From Gautieria morchelliformis (Eukaryota; Basidiomycota; Agaricomycetes; Gomphales; Gomphaceae), in NCBI GenBank assembly GCA_015179125.1, contig WHVA01000173.1, positions 62,001 to 126,000 of the forward strand: a DNA stretch of 64,000 bases. The letters run 5' to 3'. The stretch's first letter is position 1; each line of letters begins with the position of its first letter. The notes below the pieces were generated by a model. That model searched no databases, was not told the DNA's origin, and was given only the letters and a program-made list of their open reading frames with translations. Positions 42,526-53,558 of this stretch are shown piece after piece. A program made the position numbers and the translations under genes.

Positions 42526-45500
42526 ATCCTTGGCACCTTCAGGAGCCAGGTGATACAGATGGGGGACTGTAATGCCCCATCAACATTCCAACGGCTGATG
42601 ACAGCCATTTTCCGCCACTGCATAGGTCGCTTCGTCCATGTATACATGGACAACATCTTCATATTCTCACTCTCAATACAAGAGCATGAAGAGCACCTCT
42701 AAATCATCTTTGACAGACTGAGGAAGAATCACCTCTTTCTGAGCAAGAAAAAGGTGGACCTCTACTCCATCCGAATGGAGTGTCTCAGCCATATCATCGA
42801 TGGCCAAGGGGTACATGCCGACGAGGACAAGATGCAATGCATCTGCGAGTGGCGCAGGCCACGGACGTTCAACGACGTCCAGCGTTTCCTCGGGCTGGTA
42901 CAGTATCTGGCACACTACATGCCGGATGTTAGCGCATAGACCACCCCGCTATCGGGCTGTGCGCGTAATAACCGTCCATTCGAATGGACACCACTGCTCG
43001 ACAAATGCTGGCAAAGCATTAAGGCGTTGGCCTGTAAGGCCCCAATCCTGCGTCCAGTAGACGCAAGGTGCCCAGAGCCGATCTGGGTGATCACCGACGG
43101 ATCAAAAGCCAGCGTCGGTGCGGTCTACAGCCAAGGTCCTGACTGGAAAACTTGTCGACCAGCCGGCTTCTTGTCAAAGAAGTTCAGCGTTGCTCAGCAA
43201 CACTACCGGACTCACGAGCACAAGACAATCGCGGTGCTCGAGGCTCTCATGAAATGGGAGGACAAACTGCTGGGGCGAAGGTTCACCCTCGTCACAGACC
43301 ACAAAGGGCTCGAGTACTTCGAGACCCAGAAGAGGCTATCTGACCAACAGGTCAGATGGTGGGAGTTTCTCTCTCGGTTCAATTTCAACACCGTTCATGT
43401 TGATGGTATAGAGAACAAGGTAGTGGACTGCCTGTCACGCTACTACGAGAGCAACACGAGTGATGACAATCACCCAGACCATGTCCTTGTGAACGCGGAT
43501 GCGCGTTTAGACCCGGACGGTGAGTTATTGCCCATCGACCGGTATGTCGAGTTGCGAGGGACGCGCATTCTTCAACACATGCAGCCTCTACTTCGCAATT
43601 GTCGGAGACCTCTTTCCGAACGACCCGGCTCGGATCCACTGGGCATTGTCCTTTTTCAAGTCGGACCGCGCAGCCCGTTTTGCCAACAAGGTGATCCAAC
43701 ATGAAGCGAAGGGCAAGGGGAACTACTTCCGGGACTGGGACGCTTCGAGAAAACATTTTCCGACCAGTTCTGCCTGAAAAATGAGCAGCTCACAGCCCTT
43801 ACAAAGCTCGAGGGGACAAGCTGGTACCAGGCCAAGGATCCGGTCGATGACTACATTGATCACTTCCAGGAGCTCATTGACCTTGTGGAGTATGATGACG
43901 ACAAGACGATCGTCATCAAATTCCGACGAGGACTTGATCCGACACTCCAGAACCAAGTTGCGCTGCTTGGGGATGGAGCTCCGGATTTCGAGGCCCCGGA
44001 AGGGTGGTACCAAGCTGCGCAGAGAACAGCGGCGACAACACGCTCTAAACGCCTCACTGAGAAGACAGAGGCGAGAGTAACGGAAGCCGCCGCATTAAAC
44101 GAGGGCTCACCAGAGCCCGCGAACTTCGCCGCATCCCGCGACGACAACGATGACGTCAGAGCCATCGCCGCAGGAAATGACGGCGCACCCCTGCACCGGG
44201 TCGTCAAGCAAGGTGTAGACCTGTCTAAGGTCCTACAAGACGCGTACCGCAGGGACACCATGTTCACAAAGATCATGGCGCACCCAGACACACACCCGAG
44301 ATTCGGGATCCGGGACGGGCTGATCTGGGCTAAGAATCAGCTCAAAAGAGACGTCATTGCCGTCCCCCGCTCTGTTCTTCAAGGGGGAAGGAAGCTGATT
44401 GAAATTATCATCGATCGGGCACATCAGATAGTCGGCCACTACGGCCATCTGAAGACTTCGAACTACGTTCGAAGAGCATATTGGTGGCCGGGCATGAGCC
44501 CAGACATAGAAGTGTTCTGCACATCGTGTGCGAGGTGTCAGATGACGAAAACCAGGCCACAACGGCCCAAAGGCCTACTACACAGCCTACCCATTCCAGA
44601 TAGGCCGTGGCAGTCGATTGGCATCGACTTCATGGGGCCCCTGCCCAAATACAATGACTTTGACTACCTGATGGTAGTCATCAACCGACTAACGTCGCTC
44701 GTACACCTCGTACCAACCACGACGAGCGTGTCAGCCAAGGGAGTAGCCTGGCTGTTTCTGAAGGAGGTCATCCGACTCCATGGAGTTCCCGACTCCATCG
44801 TTTCAGACAGAGACTCGAAGTTCACATCGATCTTCTGGCGTGAACTACAGGGACTCATGGGGACTAAGCTCCTCATGTCAACTGCCTTCCATCCCCAAAC
44901 GGATGGAGCAACCGAGCAGGCAAACCGCTCGATCGGCCAGATATTGTGCGCGGTCGTCAGAGACGGTCAGAAGGATTGGGCATTAAAATGCCCAATGGTT
45001 GAGGTCGCCCTCAACAGCAACGTCAGCGCGACCACAGGGTTCGCACCTTTCGAGCTGAACAATGGCTACATGCCACGGATAGACCTCCCCATAGCTGTGG
45101 ACACCCCGTTCAAGGGGGTAGCCCGGTTCACACGTCAGGCAAAATGGAACCTGATGGCGGCACACGATGCAATCATAGAGCATCGAGTGGCGCAAACGTT
45201 TCACGCAAATAAGAAACTTATGGCGAGCGACAGGTACGTGGCCAACAACCGCGTCTACCTTTTGACACAAAACCTAACTCTCCCGAAAGGAAGAGCCAGA
45301 AAACTAGTCCCGCAGTACATTGGACCGTACCGCATCGTCGAGGCTCACAACGACGTCTCGACGGTGACCCTCGATCTTCCCGACGAACTGAAAAGCCGTC
45401 GCATTTCACCGGTCTTCCATTCCAGCCTCATACGGTGATACGAGGCTAACAACGACGAATTGTTCCCTAGTCGTGAGGCCAAGTCATTTTATGACTTCGG

Positions 45501-45940
45501 AGCAAATGACGACAAGGAGTGGCCTGTCGACAAGATTATCGCACATCGATGGATAAACTCGACGGACCTGGAGTTCCAGGTCCGTTGGACCCTAGGTGAC
45601 CTGAAATGGGAACCCATGTCGTCCTGCAAGGACCTTGAAGCCCTAGATAGCTATCTAGAGCTTCGGGGGTGGGCAAGCCACGCGACCTCCCCAGATGCCG
45701 CTAGACGCGTCTGCCACATGCAGACCACGTGACGCGCCGGCCAGGGCGCGGTTAAATTTTCACCTCGGATCTTTCCGAGAGCGCATCACTTCTTGGAAGC
45801 TAACCACCATCATCCCCACGAAGATGATGCCCCCTAAAGATGGGATGGACGTTGATCCGTCAACGTCCACAACATGAACAACGGCCCCAAGACAAGGGGC
45901 CGCAGACATTCTCCATGCTCCAATAGACCAGGAGCACTGG

Positions 45941-46627
45941 ATGATCGTGGGATGGGAGGACGCCCTCACCATCGTCCACCCGGACGATTGCGCAACATGC
46001 GTGGACTACGCCGCGCACCTTAGGGCCGCGACCGGCACCCGCAAGGTCAAATTGTGGGACGAAGACATTGGCGACGCCATCGATGCAGCTTGGGGATGGC
46101 TCCCAAGGGGCATCGCGCGTGACGCACGAGAAGAGCCCCTCCGGGACATCCACGACCTTAAAAAAGAGGTCAAGGAGCTGGAACGCGAGGTCGAGGACCG
46201 CAACGACGTGCTCACAACCGAGCACGCCAGGATCAAGGAACTGGAGCAACAGCTGAGCGCAGCCCAGCTCCAGGTTACCCTGGCCCACGTTGCCTCAAAA
46301 AGGCCGCAACATGACCCAGCCACGGACCCAGTGGCCGGGCCATCATCACTTCGCATGACAGTACCTCTGCCGGTGCGCGCAACATCGGGACTAGCGTCCC
46401 GATTGTCGGCGCCGACCCCGACCCGACAACGACGGAAGGGCAGAGCGCACCTTCCAACTCTGCGTACGGCGTCCCAGATGGATGGGAGTCTGACTCATCC
46501 GTCTGGAAGACGTACGACCCGAACGGGCACAGAGGCTGGCAGAGCAGCCAAAGAAAAAGCGCAAGAAATTGTGCGGCTCCCCCCACACCGTCAATGGGCT
46601 AGCCATTGTGAAGTAAAGCGTGATTAG
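45941..46627 (+). CDS. Chromovirus 3' frame, first part (coiled coil)
   Basis: 228 codons after the chromodomain. Residues about 65-110 form a strong heptad pattern (LKKEVKELEREVEDRND...IKELEQQLSAAQLQ), followed by a Pro/Thr-rich, basic tail. Extra frames after the chromodomain are seen in some fungal chromoviruses; the function is unknown. Confidence 0.6.
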   Translation: MIVGWEDALTIVHPDDCATCVDYAAHLRAATGTRKVKLWDEDIGDAIDAAWGWLPRGIARDAREEPLRDIHDLKKEVKELEREVEDRNDVLTTEHARIKELEQQLSAAQLQVTLAHVASKRPQHDPATDPVAGPSSLRMTVPLPVRATSGLASRLSAPTPTRQRRKGRAHLPTLRTASQMDGSLTHPSGRRTTRTGTEAGRAAKEKAQEIVRLPPHRQWASHCEVKRD

Positions 46628-46825
46628 CGCTTACCTAGCGGCGTCATCGTCGCACACTGTCAATGACCCCGCCCTCCAGCGGCGGGTAGCACAGATCGAG
46701 GCCCAGTACATCGGGCCTGGCGTGGCCCTGCCTCCGCCGGCAGGGACAGTTCACCCTCCCTACCCGGGGCAGGGGACGCTCATCCCACTCGGAGACCCAC
46801 CGATCTCCAAGACGGGCCTCCTACC

Positions 46826-47800
46826 ATGGCCGGTAGGAAAGGCCCAACAGCATCGTACTCAATGGTACGACGTCTGCCCGCTCAACGACCCACGCTTCGT
46901 CGAACTCATAGCGCGGGCAAAAGAAACACCGCAGCTTGCGCGTATGCGCAAGACGGCGTATTCAAACGCATCGAGGGCGAACAACGCACTTGCAATCCCA
47001 AAAGGGATTGTCTCGTGATAGTGGGCGGTACCCTGCACGACATCGCGGCCATCCTGAAGGGTTGGATACACAACCCTGAAGGAATCCCATCTGCCATCCG
47101 TGACAACACGGATGGCACCTTCAACCTAGACGACATGCACGTCTGGATGTGGTTGAAGGCCCTTGCGCCCCGGGTCAAAGGGGTCGCATCACCTCTCAGG
47201 GCGAGGCTACTCGACCTCTTCGGCTCGACAGACCAATGGTCGAGCCTCGTCGACGCCAGGGAAGTGCTGACGCCTCAGAGCACCACCCTGCGGCTCTCAA
47301 TCATGGGCCCATTCCCTGCGGAGGGCCGAGCCGGCCCCGACATCCCCCTCGCTGAGATCGCGAGATGGTTGGCCTGCTACGCGGGGGTCACTCGCGAGCG
47401 AGTGGCGCGCATTGAACATTATGTTCAACGCAGCATCACCAGCACGGCATTCAGTGCCGCTGCCCGCGAGGGCCAACAAAAGGTCATTGAGACCAGCCAT
47501 GTGAGGGCTGTGGTGCCACGACCCCTCACTCACGCTCAGCTTGACCAAGAGCTGGCGCGCTTCCGGCCCCCTCCTCAGACTGAGGACCCGGCCGTTGAGG
47601 CCATGCTCCGCGAGGACACTGGCCCCATCACCCAAGCGGATACCGCCGCTAGTGGTGAGGCCGACCAGCCTCACCCAATCACCACTGATGACGCGGAGGT
47701 GCCCCCGGAGGAGTCACGTGCTCCACCGGCCCCGTACGACGACGACATCATCGTATTGGCCACTCTAGAGGACTCCCTCATGGATGACCTCTATGAGTAG
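46826..47800 (+). CDS. Chromovirus 3' frame, second part
   Basis: The frame is open for 324 codons and ends with an acidic tail (APYDDDIIVLATLEDSLMDD) just before the polypurine tract. The middle region is helical and Trp-containing (MHVWMWLKALAP, ARWLACYAGVTRERVARIEH). The same C-terminal pattern is encoded in the reversed fragment at 3.9-4.3 kb, so the frame is a conserved part of this family. No enzyme motif was seen. Confidence 0.6.
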   Translation: MAGRKGPTASYSMVRRLPAQRPTLRRTHSAGKRNTAACAYAQDGVFKRIEGEQRTCNPKRDCLVIVGGTLHDIAAILKGWIHNPEGIPSAIRDNTDGTFNLDDMHVWMWLKALAPRVKGVASPLRARLLDLFGSTDQWSSLVDAREVLTPQSTTLRLSIMGPFPAEGRAGPDIPLAEIARWLACYAGVTRERVARIEHYVQRSITSTAFSAAAREGQQKVIETSHVRAVVPRPLTHAQLDQELARFRPPPQTEDPAVEAMLREDTGPITQADTAASGEADQPHPITTDDAEVPPEESRAPPAPYDDDIIVLATLEDSLMDDLYE

Positions 47801-47836
47801 TAGTTAACCCCTATAGTTGTCTATAGAGGGGGAGGG

Positions 47837-48025
47837 TGTAAATAACCTGTGTATCTACATGTACAATAGTTATTACATAATCCCAGTGGGCCCCTTAGGG
47901 ACCCACTGTATAGTTTATGCGTGGGAACTGGCCAGCGGTTCCCATCGCATCTTACTCTTACCTGTCACTACGTAGCATTCAGAATACCACTCATTGGTCA
48001 AGTTCTGTAGTGCCCTTGTGATACA
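47837..48025 (+). repeat. Chromovirus 3' LTR
   Basis: 189 bp, TGTAAATAACC...TTGTGATACA, directly after the purine tract AGAGGGGGAGGG. A homologous reversed copy is at 3686-3896. Confidence 0.85.
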
Positions 48026-48039
48026 AGGTCTTAAGATCG

Positions 48040-48347
48040 ACATCCTTTACAGTATGGCGAAAGGGGAAACAGGGATAACTAGGTGCAGGAAATACACAAG
48101 TCGTGACAATCTGATCATAGGAACAACATCGGAAGAGGGATGAGCGGAGGAGGTGATAGGACCAGGGATGAACCACCAAGTCGGTCCAAAAATGTCAATC
48201 GTGCATTGATGGCGTGGCTATGGTGAGTGGCGCGAACAGTGAAGGTCAGTTGCCAAACAGGGCAAGGGCGATCGGAGTGAACAGGGAGGTGGAGTGAGGA
48301 ATGGGAGGACAGAGTATGCAATTATGGGAAATAAACGTGTCATGACA
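48040..48347 (+). repeat. LTR-1, 3' part
   Basis: Matches 2800-3089 and ends ACGTGTCATGACA at 48347. It lies in a minus-strand Gypsy Gag region that continues at 48348. The flanks of the two LTR-1 parts (CCATC left, TACTT right) do not match, so they may come from different insertions. Confidence 0.75.
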
Positions 48348-49600
48348 TACTTATTGGTTGGGCCTTCTTGGTACCAGCCAGTCCCTTTGAGCTTGGTGAG
48401 GGCATTGAGCTGCTTGTTCCTCGGGAAGAACTGGTCTATGAACCCCTTCTGGAATTCTTCCCAGTCCAAAAGTGCAGAGCTCAGGTTTTTGCCTCAGCAT
48501 GTAGGACTCAGTTTGTGAAATGCACAGCTCAGCTGGATTTGAAAAACGACAGGGCCCAATGGATGTGGACGTGGTCCGAGGGGAACACATCTCCACTGTC
48601 CATGACATATAGGGTCAAGGTGTTCAAGAATGCCTGGCCCCATTCTCATTCACAGTTGAAATCCAAGGGCATTGCCAGCTTCACTTTCCCTTGCCTCGAA
48701 CCTGTCACCAGCCACTTGGCTTCCTCTTCCAAATCTTCAAACCCCCTGAACTCTTTGGTTTATGTTTCTTCTCTTCTCGGCTCTTGGGCCATCTGTCTCA
48801 CATCTAATTTAGCCATGATGAGGTGTAGTGTGTTTGCTATTTCCTCGTTCTTTGCTTGGCTATCCAGGACCTTGTCTTTGATATTCTGGATCTGTTTAGA
48901 CTGATCCATCATCACAGGATTTGAAGAGGTACTCGGGGATGGACACAAGGCTGAAGGAATGACTTTGAAGGAGGGGGTGTCAGGTGTGGAGTACTCAGAT
49001 GAGGTTCCGAAATCTGACTTGGAGTCGCTGATGGCAAAGTTGCCTATGGCTTGATCACATGACCTGACTACTGGTCCTTAGAGAAGAGCTTTTCCTGCTA
49101 TACTCCCTAGACAGCCGAAGTCCCACAGTCTGGTAGAGGAGGATCCAAAGATATTAATAAGGGCTATCTATACGATATACAACTCACCTGGTAGAGGAGG
49201 ATCCAAAGAGGAAAAGCTAAGGATCTCCACTACCAGTGCACTACCTATATACCTGGTGCCCCTGATCAAAGTCAGGGATGCCCACTCCACTTCTGACACA
49301 AGTCCACGCCTCTGTGGCACTTGCCTGATGTGCACGTTTCAACCCATGACCTTGGCGCCATTCTGGGATAATTCCTGAAATTGAAGGTTTGGGGATTTGG
49401 CCCAGCCTTTGAGGGGTCCCGGGTCAGGTTCAGACTTCAGGTCAGAACTGAAGCTGAGACTGGAAATGTCTTTGGGAGGGGGTTCCCCTGACATTCACCA
49501 ATTCTGATCCATTTTCTGACTTCCGCTTTTGGAACAGTGTCGGAAGTAGGGCTGCACACCATGCCATACACCCATTGTCAGGGAACCCCCTCCTGAAGAC
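48348..49600 (-). mobile_element. Gypsy family A Gag and leader, minus strand, broken
   Basis: Minus-strand translation from about 48960 gives a Gag-like protein: QIQNIKDKVLDSQAKNEEIA (coiled coil), DVFPSDHVHIHWALSFFKS and FIDQFFPRNKQLNALTKLKG, the retrotransposon Gag pattern. Upstream (49000-49250) lies a leader with the repeat pair listed separately. 49300-49600 is a mosaic also related, in reverse, to 4500-4630. It is broken in many places. Confidence 0.6.
49130..49209 (-). repeat. Short direct repeat pair enclosing an intron-like spacer (second case)
   Basis: CTGGTAGAGGAGGATCCAAA (49130) recurs at 49188, 58 bp apart. On the minus strand the spacer opens GTGAGTTG right after CCAG and ends again with CTACCAG. 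The layout mirrors 4333-4415, though the repeat sequence is different. Confidence 0.5.
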
Positions 49601-49938
49601 ATTTCTAGCCTCAGCTTTGGTTCCAACCTGAGATCTGGATTGGCTTCCCTTGGCTCTCAGATCACAACCTGGAGATCGACTGGCAATCCAGGAAGGTCTC
49701 CATGAGCCACTGTCTGGATCAGTGCCACACATGCCAAGCCAAGGAGCTAGAAGAGTGGAAGGAACTGAGGCAGGCTGAGCAGAAGGTATGAGCATGCCAC
49801 TTGTGCCCCATCTGGAAATTGTTGATGAGAGTGAAGGCACCAACAAAGAAGTCGAGGTTGACTCCTCAGAAACTCCAGACCCTGAACAAGCCCACCTTGA
49901 GAGTCTGCTGCAGGAGGGGACCGCTAGGTGGACCTTGT
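49601..49938 (+). mobile_element. Gypsy fragment after protease
   Basis: Plus-strand translation IGFPWLSDHNLEIDWQSRKV is the typical end of a Gypsy protease region (GxxWLxxHNPEIDW). The sequence leads to the LTR at 49939 and should have continued into the pol region at 50841. Confidence 0.65.
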
Positions 49939-50840
49939 TGTTATAAACACCCTATGGTTGGACTATCTTTTCAGTCCAATATTTATACCTTCTAGACCAA
50001 GAGTATATTTGGAACATAATCATTAATTTCTAGAGAACTATCTGATAGGTAATCATCAGCACCTCAACTCAGCCAACAGATCTAACCAATCAAAGTGCCC
50101 GTGTCTTGATCAGGCACTGGACCAGGGAGACAGCTCAAGTGGGGGCAAAAAGAAAGAAAATAAAGCTATAGCACCATAGATGCTATATGAGGATATCAGA
50201 ACTCATGGGATGTGAGTAGAAAAATGTGTCAAAAGTATTTGACAGTCCTTTGGAAGGGAGGTGGAGATCAAGAATATATGCAAGTGCATATATTGGATCT
50301 CAAGGGAAAAGCCGGTTGTGATGACTGTCTTCAGGGAAGGGACAGTTGATCGTGAGTTTCATTACATGTCAAGAGGGGGCATTATGTATGTTCACATAGT
50401 CGAGAGAAAATCATTTTCTTTTCTCTATAAATACAGCTACTCAACTGTATGTTCCTTTAGCTAGAAAAATCCCTTTGCGCTCACAACACATACACTCAAA
50501 TCAACCTAGAAATTGATTTCAAGTCATGCTTGCTGTCTTGAACAGTCTCAATTCTCATATGCTAAATTAGAAATTAGTTACTTGATTTTTTATCGGTTTT
50601 ACATGTTTACAAATCCTACAGACCATTAACCACATCTACTCGACTGTTGACTCAATCACTGAGCTGAATACCGACACCAGTCATGCCTTACTGATTAGAT
50701 ATCCGACGATAACCATCGGCTCATCTTATCATATCTAGGCGCCCAGGACTGTCAAACCTATTGGAAGGATATTTCCCAACATCCTTGAGTGTCCTCTCTT
50801 TTATCAATAAAAGAAAACAGATAAAAACACACATATTACA
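49939..50840 (+). repeat. LTR of Gypsy family A, probably solo
   Basis: Starts TGTTATAAACACCC and ends ATATTACA, 902 bp, homologous to 1-1244. It contains a TATA-like TATAAATA (about 50426). It lies between the protease and RT segments of one Gypsy body, which means insertion into a relative. No clean target duplication was found (CTTGT against AGTCC). Confidence 0.65.
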
Positions 50841-52690
50841 AGTCCCCAAGCTTGAACCTGAGGCTATCCAAGCAGGAACCACGACATCCCAATGCCTTGC
50901 CTAGGCTTCCCAGAAGTATGCCAAGGCCAAAGCCAAGATCGCGGAGTACTTCAAAGATGTCTTTGCCAAAGAGTCTTTTGACACTCTGCCGGCTCGGAAA
51001 ATCTTGGACCATGCAATCAAGCTTGAACCCAGGTCCAAGCCGACAGAATGCAAGGTGTACCCACTGTCTCCCTCAGAACAGATTGAACTGGACAATTTCC
51101 TGAAGGAGACCCTCCACACCAGGAGGGTCACCCCAGCCAAATCACCAATGGCCTCCCCAGTCTTCTTCATCAAGAAGAAGGATGGATCCCTTCGGCTTGT
51201 CCAGGCTTACCAAGCCTTGAATGTGATCACAATCAAGAACTGGTATCTGACCCCACTCATCTCCAAGCTCATTAACCAACTCTGAGGGGCAAAGTACTTC
51301 ATGAAGTTGGATGTCCGATGGGGCTTCAATATTGTGCAGATTCGGGAGGGAGACAAGTGGAAGGCTGCCTTCTGCACAAATTGAGGCCTGTTCAAACATC
51401 AGGTTATGTTCTTTGGCCTTACAAACAGCCCGATGACTTTCCAGACAATGATGAATAATGTTTTCCGAGATATGATTATGGAAGGTGTCATTTGCGTGTA
51501 CCTCAATGACATCCTCATATTCACAAAGACACTCTCAGAACATCAGGAAGTCATATGACGGGTCCTGGAGAGGCTTTGGGAATATGAACTGTTCCTTAAT
51601 CCTGAGAAATATGAATTCGAGAAAACCCGAATCAAATATCTCAGCCTCATTGTCTCAGAGGGAGCAGTAGAGATGGTCCCAATAAAGGTGAAAGGTGTCT
51701 CAGAGTGGCCTACCCCTTGGAACTGGCGTGAAGTGCAGTCCTTGGTTGGCTTCGTAAACTTCTACCATTGGTTCATCCAGGACATCTCCCACCATGCTTG
51801 GCCCCTATTCGACCTGACCAAGAAGGATCTCCTGTGGATCTGGACCAAAGCCGAGCAAGCTGCCTTCGACAAGCTCAAGCAGTTGATCACCTTGGCTCCA
51901 ATCCTCATATTCCCAGACAACCTTCACCGTTTCCAAGTGGAAGCCAACTCATCCAACACAGCTAGGGGCTGTGCTGTCCCAACAGTCTCAGCAGGACAAG
52001 AAGTGGCCCCCGATTGCCTAGTTCTCCAAAAGCCTGAGCCCCATCAAATGGTATTATGAGATCCATGATAAGGAGATGCTGGTGATCATCTGAGCCTCAG
52101 AAGAGTGGCAGCATTTCCTGGAAGGGCCGACAGCCGAGTTGAGATCTGGACGGATCATAAAAACCTGGAGTACTTCCACACCTCCAAAAAGCTCAACCAG
52201 AGACAGGCTTGGTGGTCCCTCTACCTGTCTCAGTTCAATTTCAAGCTGCACCACTAGCCAGGAAAGTCCATGGGCAAACCCAACCCCCTGTCCTGGCGGG
52301 TGGACCATGACTCTGGGAGTGGGGATAATGCTGACCTCACTCTACTCTGTCCCAAGCTCTTTGAAATCCAAGTGCTCAAGGAGGTCATGGCTGTTGATAA
52401 AGAAGCTGAGGTCCTCTGAGACATCTGTAGGGGTTTTCGAGATGGGGAGAATGAGGAGGTGGTGGCAAAGGCAGTGGAGGAACTCCAAAAGGGGCATGCC
52501 GGCTCTGTACGAAGTACTGAGTGGTCAGAAAAGGATGGGCTGTTGCAGTTCCAGGGTAACATCTATGTCCCAAATGCACATGACCTCCGACACTGAATTG
52601 TGTCCCAGCACCATGACACAAGACATTGGAACTAGTGGTGTGGAACCGTCTTTGGTATCCTCGAAGGTAAGAAGGTTTATTCCAAGAGGC
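50841..52690 (+). mobile_element. Gypsy family A pol (RT, RNase H), broken
   Basis: YFKDVFAKESFDTLP, FIKKKDGSLRLVQ, a reverse transcriptase core with VYLNDILIFTK (a variant of the YxDD region), SLIVSEGAVEM, WPTPWNWREVQSLVGFVNFY, and RNase H remains to about 52250, followed by the start of an integrase zinc-finger region near 52600. Several breaks; an old fossil. It is the best guide for the copy at 1.2-3.7 kb. Confidence 0.75.
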
Positions 52691-53050
52691 TAAACAATCA
52701 AGGGGACTGCCTAGTTGATGAATCTTAACAATGAGATTGATGCTCACCACAACACACTGAGACTCAGGGACTGGGAGCAGGACTAGCTCACCCATTTGGG
52801 GCCGGCATTGGACTTTGGTGTGCAGGCAGAGGTTGCAGGACTTCATGTACTGGCCAATGTACCTCAACATCTGCGGCCACTGGTAGTCCTACGACCGGCG
52901 GTGTTTCGTCATGCGGGGAAACTTTGGCGATCTGCTCATTATGGCCCATGGAGGAGTTAGAAGTCATGTTGGTATGGGGGCCGCTTGAAGGAGGGAGTGC
53001 GAGGCAAGTGGGGCGAGAACGTGGGAATGAGAAGACTTGACAAGGCACTT
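52691..53050 (-). mobile_element. Gypsy integrase fragment, inverted
   Basis: Minus strand from about 52870 reads YMKSCNLCLHTKVQCRPQMG, an integrase zinc-binding block, facing the plus-strand pol that ends at about 52690. It is therefore an inversion or a second element. 52900-53050 has no clear identity. Confidence 0.55.
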
Positions 53051-53558
53051 GTGAGCGCCCCTACCCTAACTCATAGGTCTTGAATTATTGTGTACTGTAT
53101 ATGAGGCTCATGTCGAGGGATTACGGAGAGATGTAAGTAACGGAAAATGAAGAGAAGGGATAACAAATTCTCATCATGTTCTGCTCTCTGTCTTATATAG
53201 AGAGCCAGCAACGACCAGGTCCACGTTCTGTCAAACATTTCTGCGGCTTGTACACATGTCGAAACGTGAATTTGTGAGCATCAATCAGTCCTCCGTTGTG
53301 AATCACTCTCAACAGATACTCAACATACAAAAAAATGTATATTCATCTGATATGAACCTGTGTGTTGTTGAAGTGGTTGTTAAAAGCATGGTCCAGTATG
53401 TTCGGACAAGGACTATCGTTGATCTGTAGTACTACCCCGGGCCGGTGAGCGGGGCGGTCCTCGAACTCCGCTGTCTCACTGGGCGCTACTTCTGACCTTC
53501 CCGTGGGTAACCCACCTCCCTCTCTTTCGCTGCATATTGCCGCTTTGACCTCATTGAA
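53051..53558. promoter_or_regulatory. 5' region of the GH79 gene
   Basis: Boundary between transposon debris and the host-gene island. A TATA-like TTATATAG (53203) lies too far upstream to be assigned. A C/T-rich stretch (53500-53530) immediately precedes the start codon, as is common in fungal promoters. Confidence 0.35.

Larger units (their letters stand above)
42526..48025 (+). mobile_element. Chromovirus (Ty3/Gypsy with chromodomain), truncated and rearranged
   Basis: Parts in order: reverse transcriptase end (YMDNIFIF, LGLVQYLAHYMP; 42560-42940), RNase H (WVITDGSKASVGAVYSQG, TDHKGLEYF; 43030-43450), a Gag-type domain (about 43560-44050), integrase with HHCC finger (RAHQIVGHYGHLKT...CTSCARC) and core (GIDFMGPLPK, SDRDSKFTS, HPQTDGATEQANRS; 44190-45400), a chromodomain (IIAHRWINSTDLEFQVRWT; about 45520-45670), two further 3' frames (45941-46627 and 46826-47800), a polypurine tract (47825-47836) and the 3' LTR. 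The 5' LTR and the first part of the body are absent. It is broken in several places. The Gag domain between RNase H and integrase is not the family's normal order. Confidence 0.85.

Noticed and set aside
41846-48347. A complete LTR-1 retrotransposon with two LTRs around the 42.5-48 kb body
   Set aside because: The body has its own purine tract and 189-bp LTR of another family. The two LTR-1 parts are a 5' piece and a 3' piece rather than two full LTRs, and their flanks do not match.
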